Shown here: piece after piece, positions 34,007 through 43,180 of the stretch
Position numbering within the stretch: position 1 is the stretch's first letter
Layout: the number at the start of each line of letters is the position of its first letter
Source: Synergistaceae bacterium
GTDB lineage: Bacteria > Synergistota > Synergistia > Synergistales > Aminobacteriaceae
Length of the DNA stretch: 64,000 nt
Assembly (NCBI GenBank): GCA_017455085.1
Contig: JAFTBT010000073.1
Coordinates: 1-64,000 of the forward strand
Reading direction: 5' to 3'
Position numbers and translations under genes: made by a program
The notes under the pieces: model-generated
The model's database searches: none
Told to the model about the DNA's origin: nothing
Seen by the model: the letters and a program-made list of their open reading frames with translations, nothing else

Positions 34007-37000
34007 TACCTGAATAATCCTCCTAATCCTTTCTGTAGTCCCTTCTGCAGTTCTTCCTTCAGCTTATCCTCCAGCTTTTGCCGGTTAGTCTTCTGATTCT
34101 GGTTCTGGCTCTGCTGATTCTGAGTCGGGGTGTTCGTTTTCTGTGTCTGATTCTGATTCTGATTCTGAGTCGGCGCAATTTTTGGGGTTGTTGTCGTAGT
34201 CTCCGGCTTCTTCAGTCCCGGAGCAATGGCCTCAACCGCTCGGTTAATGATCTTCTCCTTGAAGTTCTGTGTGTCCGGTTTCTTGTCGGCACTCTGAGTC
34301 TGAGTCTGAGTCCCTGTCTGCGTCTTCAGGGTAGACGGCCCAATCTTCAGCCCCGATAATGACGGTGACGCTGCTTTCCCAGAAATCTTCAGGTTCACGA
34401 TTCTGAAGTCCCCTGTTGATGCCGCCTTCTCCGCTCCGGAAATTCCACCCGACAGAAACGCCTTCAGCCCGTCCTGCCAGTTCGACACACCGCCCTTGAA
34501 AAGTGCCTGCAGCCCTCCAGCACTACCGCCCTGTATCGCGTTAATGAGCTGATAGTTTATGCTGCTCTCCGTCATCAGATTCAGAGTCACATCTTTTCCG
34601 CCGAAGTCTATCGTTCCGTTCTGAGTCAGTTTCGCGTACTGATACATCGGGTCATTGTTCGGAGCGTTCGCAATCGTTCCGGCCTTCAGTATCAGCTTTC
34701 CGGTCTGTAGTGTCAGCGGCGCATTCACACTCGCGTAGTTGATGGCCTTCGTGTTGTGGATTCTGGTCAGCACATCCAGCCACTTGAACCCAGAAATTCC
34801 TCCTACACCCATCGAGAAATTTCCGCTCCCCGAATACGTCGCCTTGTCCTTCACAGAACCGTTGACCCTCATGGTGAGTTTGCCTCTGCCGGTGATTCTC
34901 CCCTCAAGCCCGCCGGCCGCGTCCTGAATCAGAGCATTCACGTCTATTCCGGAAGCATCTATGTTGTCGGTGAAAGTCATCTTGTCCACGTTGAACGTCA
35001 GAGTATTCTTCAGAGTCCCGCCGTAAAGTTTCGCAGTGCCTCCGGATGAAGCAAAGTGATTCCCAGAATACAGCACCGGCAAATTCACGTCCGACAGCTT
35101 GAACCCGTAAGCCTTCAGTGACGGAAGAGTCAGAGTCCCCTTCGCGGAGAACTTCCCGCCAGTTCCCGAAAGACTCACGAACAGATTCGCCTTCCCCGTA
35201 ACAGAGTCCTTCATGTCAGCAGAGACCGCCCGAATCACTTCGCCCAAATCCGCGCCGCTAAGTGTGAAGTTGTCCATGAGCTTCATCGAGTCGGTGTACA
35301 GAGTCAGATTGTTCTTGATGGTTCCGCCGTAAAACTTGGCCGAGCCTCCTGTGGACGCAAAGCTATTCCCTGAGTACGACAACGGAATATTTATGTCGGT
35401 GAGCCTGATTCCGTAGCAAGTGAGTCCCGGACTCTTCACAGCAGCATTCACCTTCAACTCCGGGATGATCTGCATATTTCCTGATGCACTAATCTCTGCA
35501 CCGTCAAGCTCTCCGCGTAACTTGTTGATGTCGATTTTCTGCATGTTCCCCGAAATGTCAGCAACTATATTCGTGAACGTGAACCCCTGCGCGCTGAGTG
35601 ATGGGATATTCGCATCAAGAGCCACAGCAGGATTCGTGTTAGCCCCCGAAATCTTGAGGCTGCCCGACAAATTCCCCTTTATGCCCGCCGCTGAACCTGC
35701 CAATGTTTCGAGTGCCAGGTTAGTGAACTTGAACCCGAAGTCCAGCGGAGTTTTTCCGGAGATGTCCGCAGTCCCTGAGCCGGTAATAGTTCCTTTGCCA
35801 CTCTTTACGTTGAGGCCTCCCAGAGTGATTTTGTCGCCGTTCTTGTCGATTTTGGCGTTGACTCCCGTGAAAGTTACCCCGATTGCTGTGAGAGTCTTTG
35901 CTGCTGCGTTGAGGCTTATGCGGTCGAGTTTAGCGAGGTCTCCGTTCAGGGCAGTAGTCAGCTCAATATCCTTTGCTGTGATCATGTCCATAGCCTTCAA
36001 GTTCGGCGAAGATGCCACAAGATTCACGGAAGGTGCATTCACGCTCCCCTGCACTTTGATTCCTGCGTTGACCTTGCCGATGAGCTTGTACTGCTCGATG
36101 TCGGGAACATATGCCTTCAGTGCTTCGGGAGTCAGCGAGATAGTTGCGCTTATGTTCATGTTGGGATTGCCTGATGGTAGTGGCGAGATAGTCCCGTTGA
36201 TGTTTATGGGCATCCCGTTAAGTGAGCCTTCTGTTTTGCTGAGGGTCAGAGTCTTGTTCGCGAATGCAAAATTTATCGTGGGCTTGGTGATTTTATGGTC
36301 GAGTGCCGAAAACTCCGGACTGTTCAGGCTGCCCGTAACTGTAGGATTCCCAGCACTGCCCTTGATGTTCACTGATGCTGTGATTTTCCCTGCAAGTTTG
36401 TAGTCTGACGCGTCGGGTATCATGTCCTGCACTCTCTTCACGTCCAAATCTACGATCTTTGCAGTCACGTCAAGATTCGGCCTCGTCAGGAAAGATGCCA
36501 CACTCCCCTGAATGTATCCCTGCGCACCCTCAAAGGCAAATTTTCCGTCAACACTTGCCTTGTCGCTCTGAACTAGCTTCATCTGGGCGCGTATGTTCGT
36601 CATTGCACGGCCAGCATATGCGATTTTGGGAGCTGTGAAGCTGACTAACCCGTTGAGTGTGTCGATGTATCCGCTGATGTTTGCGCTGAACTTGTCGACT
36701 TTTCCGGATAATGCTTTGAGTTCTGGGATGCCTAGAATTTCGTCGAGCTTCTCAAGGTTTGCCTCGCTGCCGTCAAGTTTCACCAGCACAGAAAGTTTCT
36801 CGTTGGGCCTGAACGCCGCCGCAATTTCCCCCTGAACCGGAACACCGAACGCGCTCGCCTGAAGGTTGCTGAAGCTGACTCTGTGGTCTGCGTAATTGAT
36901 GTTGGTGCTGATTCGTTCGACAGGGAAGCCGTAAATTTTCGTTGCCTGCTGTGAAGTCCCTGCCGGAGGAATATCCAGTGTGCCGGAGAGTTTGGGTGAC

Positions 37001-37944
37001 TGTGTCGTGCCGGTAACGTCAAGATTCATTGCAGCCTTTCCGGAAAAATCTTCAGCCCTGAGCATTTGGGGGTATAGTCCGGTCAATTCCTGAAGGTCTA
37101 TATCTTCGAGTGAAGCGTGAAAATCTAGAGTGTCTCCTGTGAGGCCGCCGGTAGCTAGGATTTTCCCAGAGCCTAGATTGATGTCGGAGCGGTTGATGCC
37201 GGTAATGCCTGCTGATTCTCCCATGTCTATAGTGCCAAAAATTGGGAGGTCGTTGATTTTTGCGTCAATGTCGACGTCGAAGGCTCGGAGGTCTGCACCG
37301 ATCTCGTTCACGGTGAGAACACCATACGTTGAGGAAAAACGGCTGTCCTTGAGGCTGAATCTGTCCAGCGGAATATCAGGCACAGAGTTTTCTTCTGAGT
37401 CAGCATATGCCGGTGAAGCAGTGAGAGTGAATGCGGATGATGGAGTCTCGGCCTGAGAGTCCAGCAGTGAGGAGTTTGCTGTAGTAGATGACAGTTTGAG
37501 ATTCTGGATAGTTGCCAGCAGGGTATCGATATCCATGCTCATGCCGCCTAACGAGATTTCTGCAAGCCTGATTTTTCCTGTGAACAGCGCACCAAAATTC
37601 ACGCTCCCTGCCAAGAATCCAGCAGAGAGTATTTTCTTTCCTGCCTCGTCAGCAAGCTCAAAGTCATTCAGTCTGTAGCCCTTCACCGGATTTCCTGTGA
37701 TGCTGTCCGCCGTGAGAGTCAGGCCTAAATTCTCGGAGATGTATTGCTGTGCGTAGCTTAGTATGACATTTCCGCCTATGTCTGCCACCGAGAATATCAC
37801 CCCTAGAATCACCAACAGCAACCCTAATCCAAGCAAGAACTTCATGAAACCTTTTCCGCTTCTGGATTTGGGATGTCTTCTGCGGCGTCTGGATTGAGGC
37901 AGAGGAATAAGAATATCGTCAACAGTTTTGGCCAATAAGATCAC
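34006..37944 (-). CDS. AsmA/TamB-like envelope protein 1
   Basis: 1312 residues. A short basic cytoplasmic start (SRRRRRHPKSRS), one membrane segment at about 36-54, then over 1100 residues of regularly repeated beta-strand segments (for example ISGSAGNP/VKGSVNAPS/ISGANTNPA-like turns about every 70-90 residues). An AsmA C-terminal-like region is followed by a Gln/Asn/Thr-rich linker (about 1235-1290) and a basic amphipathic end. This is the layout of AsmA-clan bridge proteins (TamB, YhdP, YdbH), which span the periplasm and carry phospholipids to the outer membrane or assist TamA. No TamA gene is adjacent. It is translationally coupled to the site-2 protease gene. A paralogue lies at 56909. 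Confidence 0.85.
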   Translation of the reverse strand: MILLAKTVDDILIPLPQSRRRRRHPKSRSGKGFMKFLLGLGLLLVILGVIFSVADIGGNVILSYAQQYISENLGLTLTADSITGNPVKGYRLNDFELADEAGKKILSAGFLAGSVNFGALFTGKIRLAEISLGGMSMDIDTLLATIQNLKLSSTTANSSLLDSQAETPSSAFTLTASPAYADSEENSVPDIPLDRFSLKDSRFSSTYGVLTVNEIGADLRAFDVDIDAKINDLPIFGTIDMGESAGITGINRSDINLGSGKILATGGLTGDTLDFHASLEDIDLQELTGLYPQMLRAEDFSGKAAMNLDVTGTTQSPKLSGTLDIPPAGTSQQATKIYGFPVERISTNINYADHRVSFSNLQASAFGVPVQGEIAAAFRPNEKLSVLVKLDGSEANLEKLDEILGIPELKALSGKVDKFSANISGYIDTLNGLVSFTAPKIAYAGRAMTNIRAQMKLVQSDKASVDGKFAFEGAQGYIQGSVASFLTRPNLDVTAKIVDLDVKRVQDMIPDASDYKLAGKITASVNIKGSAGNPTVTGSLNSPEFSALDHKITKPTINFAFANKTLTLSKTEGSLNGMPININGTISPLPSGNPNMNISATISLTPEALKAYVPDIEQYKLIGKVNAGIKVQGSVNAPSVNLVASSPNLKAMDMITAKDIELTTALNGDLAKLDRISLNAAAKTLTAIGVTFTGVNAKIDKNGDKITLGGLNVKSGKGTITGSGTADISGKTPLDFGFKFTNLALETLAGSAAGIKGNLSGSLKISGANTNPAVALDANIPSLSAQGFTFTNIVADISGNMQKIDINKLRGELDGAEISASGNMQIIPELKVNAAVKSPGLTCYGIRLTDINIPLSYSGNSFASTGGSAKFYGGTIKNNLTLYTDSMKLMDNFTLSGADLGEVIRAVSADMKDSVTGKANLFVSLSGTGGKFSAKGTLTLPSLKAYGFKLSDVNLPVLYSGNHFASSGGTAKLYGGTLKNTLTFNVDKMTFTDNIDASGIDVNALIQDAAGGLEGRITGRGKLTMRVNGSVKDKATYSGSGNFSMGVGGISGFKWLDVLTRIHNTKAINYASVNAPLTLQTGKLILKAGTIANAPNNDPMYQYAKLTQNGTIDFGGKDVTLNLMTESSINYQLINAIQGGSAGGLQALFKGGVSNWQDGLKAFLSGGISGAEKAASTGDFRIVNLKISGKAASPSLSGLKIGPSTLKTQTGTQTQTQSADKKPDTQNFKEKIINRAVEAIAPGLKKPETTTTTPKIAPTQNQNQNQTQKTNTPTQNQQSQNQNQKTNRQKLEDKLKEELQKGLQKGLGGLFR

Positions 37945-38034
37945 GCCCCTTGTGTATAAAATGGATGGGATTATATGTTGCCTGTATTATAAGCTAAAAT
38001 ATGCGTAATTTTATGTATGGGAGAAAAAATCTAC

Positions 38035-39693
38035 ATGTGCATGACCATTTTAGCAGGCCGTAAAGCCACTCAGTCCGGAGAAATCCTCATAGGCCACAAC
38101 GAAGACGCTCCCGGACGCTTCATTATGCAGACTCACATCGTCCGCAAAAAACGCCGCAAACCCTCAACACTCGCCACATTTGAGCCGAATCTATCACCCC
38201 TCGAACTCAACACCACCCGCATAAATTTGCTCTGGGCCGAAGCAAAAACCTACAGTGCCGACTATTCCGACTCCGCCTTCTGCGATTTGTACGTCAACGG
38301 TCACGGCGTAGTCATATGCTCCAACAACTGCGCAGATTCCCGCGAAGACTCCCCAGACCTCACGGACGGAGGCATAGGCTACGGACTCCGGAGACTCGTT
38401 GCTGAGAGAGCGCACTCTGCACGTGACGCAGTGAGCATAGCGTGTGAGCTTGTGGGCAAATACGGGTATGCATCCAGCGGAAGGAGCTATGCATTTGCGG
38501 ACAGTGACGAGATTTTTGTGATGCAGGTCGTCAACGGAAAACACTGGGCAATTTCCCGCGTGCCTGACGATGAAGTCGCTGTGATCCCCAACCACTACAC
38601 TATTCACGACCCCGACAAGAAAGCACCCGGCTACACCGAACTCGTGAGCTATGCGCAAAAACGCGGCTGGTATTCTCCGGAAAATGGGGAGTTTGACTTC
38701 GCGAGGGTGTACCAGTCTCCGGAAACTTACGGCCTCGACAAGAATACCTACAGGCACGTGAAAGCCTTTGAGATTCTGCTGGATATGGATCTGTCGGAGC
38801 TGCACAAGACTCAGTGGCAGGGTCTGCCGTTCTCGGTCAAGCCAGCACAAAAAGTTAGCGTTGACACAATGAAGGCCATACTCCGCGCACACGATGCTAA
38901 TCCTCATTTCTCGAAGCCCCTCACGATCTGCAACACTGAGACTCTGGAAAGCACAATCATTCAGATTCGCAGCAGTCAGGACAGAATAATTCTCAGGAAG
39001 GCTCTCGGTCGTCCTAGCTATTCGCCATATATCGCGTGGTATTTCGGAGTGCCTGACGTTCCGGAGGACTACGAGGACACAGAATCGGAGAGGGCATTAG
39101 CGGAACATTTTCACCTCACGCCTGACGCTATGGACTGGAGAAATTCTGCGTGGTTCAGGGCGATGGAGATTGACGCTGTGAGTGAGTTGCTGACTGATGA
39201 GGCAGAAGAGAGTGTGTGCGGGAAGATTCGGGCTTTCGAGGCGAGGGAGGAACGCGATATTGAGGAGCTTGACCCGCAGATTGAGCTTAGTTTGCGGAAC
39301 AGGCCGGACATTGCCCGCGCGATGATGAAGGCGGAGCTGCTCAAGTGGACGAAGGAGGCGGAAAAACTTACGCAGACTCTCAGGGAGGAACTGGGAGTAA
39401 TTACGGGTGAGGCACTTGCACCGATCAATGACGGCAAAAATTTCCGGGTGAGGGTTCACGGCGTGAGTCTGGGTGAGCTTGACGAGGGCAGATGCATTTG
39501 CGGGACATCATGCACGGAATACAGCTCGTGGTCGAAATGTGCAGGCATAAACTCGGCGGAAGAGTGGATAGAGTTTTCTGGCGGTGAATGGCTGAAAACT
39601 GCAACACCATGCTTCACGGACTTGTACATGCTTTTGGTGGACAAGGCAGGCCAAAAACGTGCAGGGTGCGTAAAGATTCAGGTTAGGAGGTAA
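38035..39693 (+). CDS. C69-family dipeptidase (Ntn hydrolase)
   Basis: A 552-residue dipeptidase of the PepD/U34 family. ATG 38035 is the right start because the protein then begins Met-Cys (MCMTILAGRKATQSG), putting the nucleophile Cys at position 2, exposed after Met removal, as the family requires. GGGAG lies 11 bases upstream. ILIGHNEDAPGR and CDLYVNGHGVVICSNNCADS are further hallmarks. It has no signal peptide, so is probably cytoplasmic, cleaving dipeptides for amino-acid fermentation. The C-terminal region (about 400-552) is longer than usual and unrecognised. The thermonuclease gene starts 6 bases after its stop. Confidence 0.9.
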   Translation: MCMTILAGRKATQSGEILIGHNEDAPGRFIMQTHIVRKKRRKPSTLATFEPNLSPLELNTTRINLLWAEAKTYSADYSDSAFCDLYVNGHGVVICSNNCADSREDSPDLTDGGIGYGLRRLVAERAHSARDAVSIACELVGKYGYASSGRSYAFADSDEIFVMQVVNGKHWAISRVPDDEVAVIPNHYTIHDPDKKAPGYTELVSYAQKRGWYSPENGEFDFARVYQSPETYGLDKNTYRHVKAFEILLDMDLSELHKTQWQGLPFSVKPAQKVSVDTMKAILRAHDANPHFSKPLTICNTETLESTIIQIRSSQDRIILRKALGRPSYSPYIAWYFGVPDVPEDYEDTESERALAEHFHLTPDAMDWRNSAWFRAMEIDAVSELLTDEAEESVCGKIRAFEAREERDIEELDPQIELSLRNRPDIARAMMKAELLKWTKEAEKLTQTLREELGVITGEALAPINDGKNFRVRVHGVSLGELDEGRCICGTSCTEYSSWSKCAGINSAEEWIEFSGGEWLKTATPCFTDLYMLLVDKAGQKRAGCVKIQVRR

Positions 39694-39699
39694 TTCACA

Positions 39700-40314
39700 A
39701 TGGCAAGGAAGAAATCACCACAGCAGCAGTTCAGCATCGAGGATCTGATCCGGCTCGGCCCTAAGAAGGCGATTCTGGTCATCATCGCAGCAATAGCAGT
39801 CTACTTTTTCGGCGGACAGGGCATCCCGAATTTCGTGGGCAACGACTCCGGAAACGATAACCCCATCCAGCAGGACGACTCCGGCTTCGTGATGGGGACA
39901 GTTACCCGCGTGGTGGACGGCGACACCGCAGAAATCACTGTTGACGGCACAAAACGCAGAGTCAGATTCTTGGGTGTGGACACTCCCGAAACGGTGCACC
40001 CCAACAAGCCCGTGCAGTTCTTCGGACCGGAGGCGAGCGCGTTCACGAAGGAGTCCCTCACCGGTAAACGTGTGTGGCTGGAGTACGACAAGAATCCGCA
40101 GGACAGGTACAGCAGACATTTAGCCTACATCTGGACGGCCAAGCCCAAACGCATAACTGACGAGACGATTCGCAGGGACATGTTCAACGCGAAAATGCTG
40201 CTAGGAGGGTACGCGAAGGTGATGATCATCAAGCCTAATAACAGGTACGCGACACAGTTCAAGCAGTTCGAGAGTGAGGCCAGAAATTCACGCAGGGGCT
40301 TATGGGCGCAGTAA
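39700..40314 (+). CDS. membrane-anchored thermonuclease-like protein (SNase domain)
   Basis: 204 residues: a membrane segment at about 24-41, a short linker, then a staphylococcal-nuclease OB-fold domain with GTVTRVVDGDTAEI, the first catalytic Arg and the Glu in VRFLGVDTPET, and the second catalytic Arg in QDRYSRHLAYIW. It should be an exported, anchored Ca2+-dependent nuclease degrading extracellular DNA or RNA. It lies directly behind the dipeptidase gene, and both may scavenge nutrients. Confidence 0.9.
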   Translation: MARKKSPQQQFSIEDLIRLGPKKAILVIIAAIAVYFFGGQGIPNFVGNDSGNDNPIQQDDSGFVMGTVTRVVDGDTAEITVDGTKRRVRFLGVDTPETVHPNKPVQFFGPEASAFTKESLTGKRVWLEYDKNPQDRYSRHLAYIWTAKPKRITDETIRRDMFNAKMLLGGYAKVMIIKPNNRYATQFKQFESEARNSRRGLWAQ

Positions 40315-40377
40315 GCATTATTCCCCCCTATAGCGGGATTCAGCCGTAAAAAATTTTTCCCCCCCTGATTCTTCCTG

Positions 40378-40386
40378 TGTTATACT
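40378..40386 (+). promoter_or_regulatory. extended -10 promoter of the yugP-rsmB-rpe-lepB operon
   Basis: TGTTATACT, an extended -10 match, lies about 50 bases upstream of the first gene of a long operon. No clear -35 is seen. Confidence 0.45.
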
Positions 40387-40435
40387 CTCAGTTTCAGAAT
40401 ACCCCAATATTTTTATACACAGGAGGAATTTTTTC

Positions 40436-41125
40436 ATGTTAGGTTATGGCCTTGACCCTACTATGCTTATTCTTATACCGGCAGTGTTATTATCGGGCTG
40501 GGCTCAGTCACGCGTTCAGTCCACTTTCAACCAGTACAGCCAGATTCCAGCCAGGGGAGGCGTCACAGCAGACAGTGTTGCACGTATGCTCCTCACACTC
40601 TACGGAATGGCTTCCATGCCCATCAATAGAGTCGCAGGCTCTCTCACAGACCACTACGACCCACGCAACAAGACCCTCAACCTCTCCGAAAGTGTTTACG
40701 GCAGCCGCAGCATCGCATCTATCGGTGTCGCAGCACACGAGGTCGGTCACGCAATCCAGCACCACGAAGCATATTCACCCCTAATCTTCAGGAACTCTAT
40801 CGTACCTGTCGTGAATATCTGCTCAAGCGCATCTATGCCCCTGTTCTTCATCGGGCTGTTAATGGCTAATTCATTGCTCGTGAATCTGGGAATCATGCTC
40901 TTCACCGGCGCACTGGTCTTCCATCTGGTTACGTTGCCTGTGGAGATTAATGCTAGTTCCCGCGCGTTGAAGCTCTTGGAGCAGACACACACCCTCTCTC
41001 CTGACGAACTGGCCGGAGCAAAAAAAGTCCTCACTGCCGCCGCTTGGACGTATATTGCAGCAGCGTTGATGTCAGTGTTGCAGCTCATCAGGCTCATCCT
41101 CATCAGCAGGTCCCGGAGGCGTTAA
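40436..41125 (+). CDS. membrane zinc metallopeptidase (YugP/Zn_peptidase_2 family)
   Basis: A 229-residue membrane protein with a zinc-protease HEVGH at residues 101-105 between N- and C-terminal membrane segments. The YGSRSIASIGVAAHEVGHAI stretch is diagnostic of the family. Substrates are not known. AGGAGG precedes the ATG. It is the first gene of the operon and is separated from rsmB by four bases. Confidence 0.9.
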   Translation: MLGYGLDPTMLILIPAVLLSGWAQSRVQSTFNQYSQIPARGGVTADSVARMLLTLYGMASMPINRVAGSLTDHYDPRNKTLNLSESVYGSRSIASIGVAAHEVGHAIQHHEAYSPLIFRNSIVPVVNICSSASMPLFFIGLLMANSLLVNLGIMLFTGALVFHLVTLPVEINASSRALKLLEQTHTLSPDELAGAKKVLTAAAWTYIAAALMSVLQLIRLILISRSRRR

Positions 41126-41129
41126 TCAG

Positions 41130-42458
41130 TTGAGGGGAATAGAAGCAGCCCTGAAGATATTAACGTCGGACATCAGCACCGGAGCTTTTGCGTCTGAGTC
41201 TCTCAGGAAGTTAGCAGACCGCGAGAAGATGAACACTCCCGATATTTCGCTTGCGTCATCACTGATATACATAGTTATGCGTCGTAAAGAACTCTGGGAG
41301 AAAATCGCGGCCAAGTTCCTGCGTTCGGAGGAAAAATTACCCCCGAAGGTATACATGAGTCTGATCATGGGTACAGGCGGGATTCTGGAGCTTCGTAGAT
41401 TCTCGGAAGGTGTACTCATCAACGGAATACTGGACTATCTCAAACGCAAAGAGTCTTCATCGCGGTATGTCTCACTCGTCAACGCAGTGTTGCGGAAAAT
41501 CAACGAGTCCGGAGAGTCATTGCTTGAGGGTTTCACGAAATCGCCGACCCTTGAGGACAAAGCTATGTATTCCGGGATTCCTGTGTGGACATTGCCCGCA
41601 TGGCTGAAGACATGGAGCAGGCCTGACCTCAGCGAAATTTTCGGGATGATGACTCAGCCGTCATATGCCGCACTCAGAGTCACGCCCGGAAAACGTGAGG
41701 AGCTTATGCAGATTCTTGACGCTAAGGAGATCCGCTACACACCTTCGGACATTTCGGAGGCTCTCAGACTCAACAGCAGCATACTTCCCGCAAGTGTACC
41801 CGGCTTCAGTGAAGGGCTATGCACAGTCCAATCCGAAAGCTCGATACTTGTCGGCTCACTGGTCAAGAGATTCTACGAGGGCGGTGCAGTTCTGGATATG
41901 TGTTCAGGTCGCGGAGTGAAGGCCTCACAAATTTTGCAGGACTGCCCACAGTCACAGATAGAGTGCTGGGATCTCTCAGAGCCTAGACTCAAGAGCGCAG
42001 AGGGTGAATTTTCCCGTTTAGGCCTGTCCGAACGCACAAAGCTCAAAGCTGGTGACGCAATGACTCTCACTCCAGAAACATCACCGTCATTCGTGGTGCT
42101 TGATGCTCCGTGTTCGTGTTCAGGCACATGGACTCGCAAGCCCGAATCGAAATGGCGGCTGGACTGGGCAAAGCTCAATGGTCTAGCTGGACTTCAGGCA
42201 AAATTACTGGATCGTGCTGTGAGTCTCTGCGAACCTGGAGGGTATGTGCTGTACATTACGTGTTCGCTGCTCAGGCAGGAGAACGAGAACGTTGCGGCAC
42301 AAGTCCTCACGAATCACCCAGAGTGTGCGGACATGTCGAGCCTCATCGGCTGGAAGGGCAACATGTTCCGGAAGGGCAAGCCTTACGGGATGTATATATG
42401 GCCGAGAAATTCTTGGCTTGATGGTTTTTACTGCGCGTTGATATTGAGGAGGCAATAA
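41130..42458 (+). CDS. rsmB: 16S rRNA m5C methyltransferase (RsmB-like)
   Basis: 442 residues starting at TTG. The N-terminal third is a NusB-like RNA-binding domain and the C-terminal part a SAM methyltransferase: motif I region VLDMCSGRGVKASQIL, motif IV DAPCSCSGTW with one active cysteine, and motif VI ITCSLLRQENE with the second cysteine. RsmB makes m5C967 in 16S rRNA, although the close relative RsmF cannot be ruled out without alignment. Its stop overlaps the start of the ankyrin gene (TAATG). Confidence 0.9.
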   Translation: MRGIEAALKILTSDISTGAFASESLRKLADREKMNTPDISLASSLIYIVMRRKELWEKIAAKFLRSEEKLPPKVYMSLIMGTGGILELRRFSEGVLINGILDYLKRKESSSRYVSLVNAVLRKINESGESLLEGFTKSPTLEDKAMYSGIPVWTLPAWLKTWSRPDLSEIFGMMTQPSYAALRVTPGKREELMQILDAKEIRYTPSDISEALRLNSSILPASVPGFSEGLCTVQSESSILVGSLVKRFYEGGAVLDMCSGRGVKASQILQDCPQSQIECWDLSEPRLKSAEGEFSRLGLSERTKLKAGDAMTLTPETSPSFVVLDAPCSCSGTWTRKPESKWRLDWAKLNGLAGLQAKLLDRAVSLCEPGGYVLYITCSLLRQENENVAAQVLTNHPECADMSSLIGWKGNMFRKGKPYGMYIWPRNSWLDGFYCALILRRQ

Positions 42459-43177
42459 TGGCGAAATTCCAGAAGGTTATACAGCAAGAGAAACAGGACC
42501 AGTTTTACGACATATGCGAGTCCGGAAGCGTTGAAGCTATTCGTGAAGCTATAGACTCCGGCATGAATGTGAATTACGTGTACGAATACGGAAGTACTGT
42601 GCTGATGGGTGCAGCGAGATTCAACACCCCTGATGCAGTGAGGGTATTGCTTGCCGCAGGTGCAGACGTTCACGCGAGAGAGCAGGACGGAAATACAGCA
42701 CTGTCTTGGGCAGCGGTCAACAAGTACCCAGAAATGATCGATATGCTTGTGCAGGCCGGAGCTAGTGCCGCTGAGGCAAGGGATGACGGAATTTCTGCAT
42801 TGATGGCCGCCGCTAAGAGGAACACCCCCGAAATGATCAAGACACTCCTAAATTACGGAGCTAATCCCAACGCTAGAGACTCTAACGGGATGACAGCCTT
42901 ACTCTATGCCGCAATGAACAACCCGAATCCCGAAGTCGTGAATATCCTGATTGAGGCGGGTGCTGACGACACACAGGACAAGAGCAGACGTACAGCCCTG
43001 ATGCTTGCGGCGCAGTGGAACGTTCCTGAAGTGGTGAGTGCATTGCTGGACGCTGGTGCTGAAGTGAAAGGTACTGACAATTTCGGGCAGACAGCACTTA
43101 CCTACGCGATGCATAACGACAAGCTCAAGGGGACAGGCATTCCTGAGAGAATAAGTGCAATGATGAGGGAGGGATAG
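42458..43177 (+). CDS. cytoplasmic ankyrin-repeat protein
   Basis: 239 residues made almost entirely of six ankyrin repeats of 33 residues (TVLMGAARFNTPDAVRVLLA, TALSWAAVNKYPEMIDMLVQ and so on), with no signal peptide or other domain. It overlaps rsmB by one base. Ankyrin proteins bind other proteins; no partner is evident. It is unusual inside a translation/envelope operon, and unlike the exported ankyrin protein at 25664 it should stay in the cytoplasm. Confidence 0.9.
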   Translation: MAKFQKVIQQEKQDQFYDICESGSVEAIREAIDSGMNVNYVYEYGSTVLMGAARFNTPDAVRVLLAAGADVHAREQDGNTALSWAAVNKYPEMIDMLVQAGASAAEARDDGISALMAAAKRNTPEMIKTLLNYGANPNARDSNGMTALLYAAMNNPNPEVVNILIEAGADDTQDKSRRTALMLAAQWNVPEVVSALLDAGAEVKGTDNFGQTALTYAMHNDKLKGTGIPERISAMMREG

Positions 43178-43180
43178 TGT

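Noticed and set aside
35420..36403. A 327-codon plus-strand frame opposite AsmA/TamB-like gene 1
   Set aside because: Antisense shadow of a repetitive, strongly biased coding sequence; no ribosome binding site and no protein-like character.
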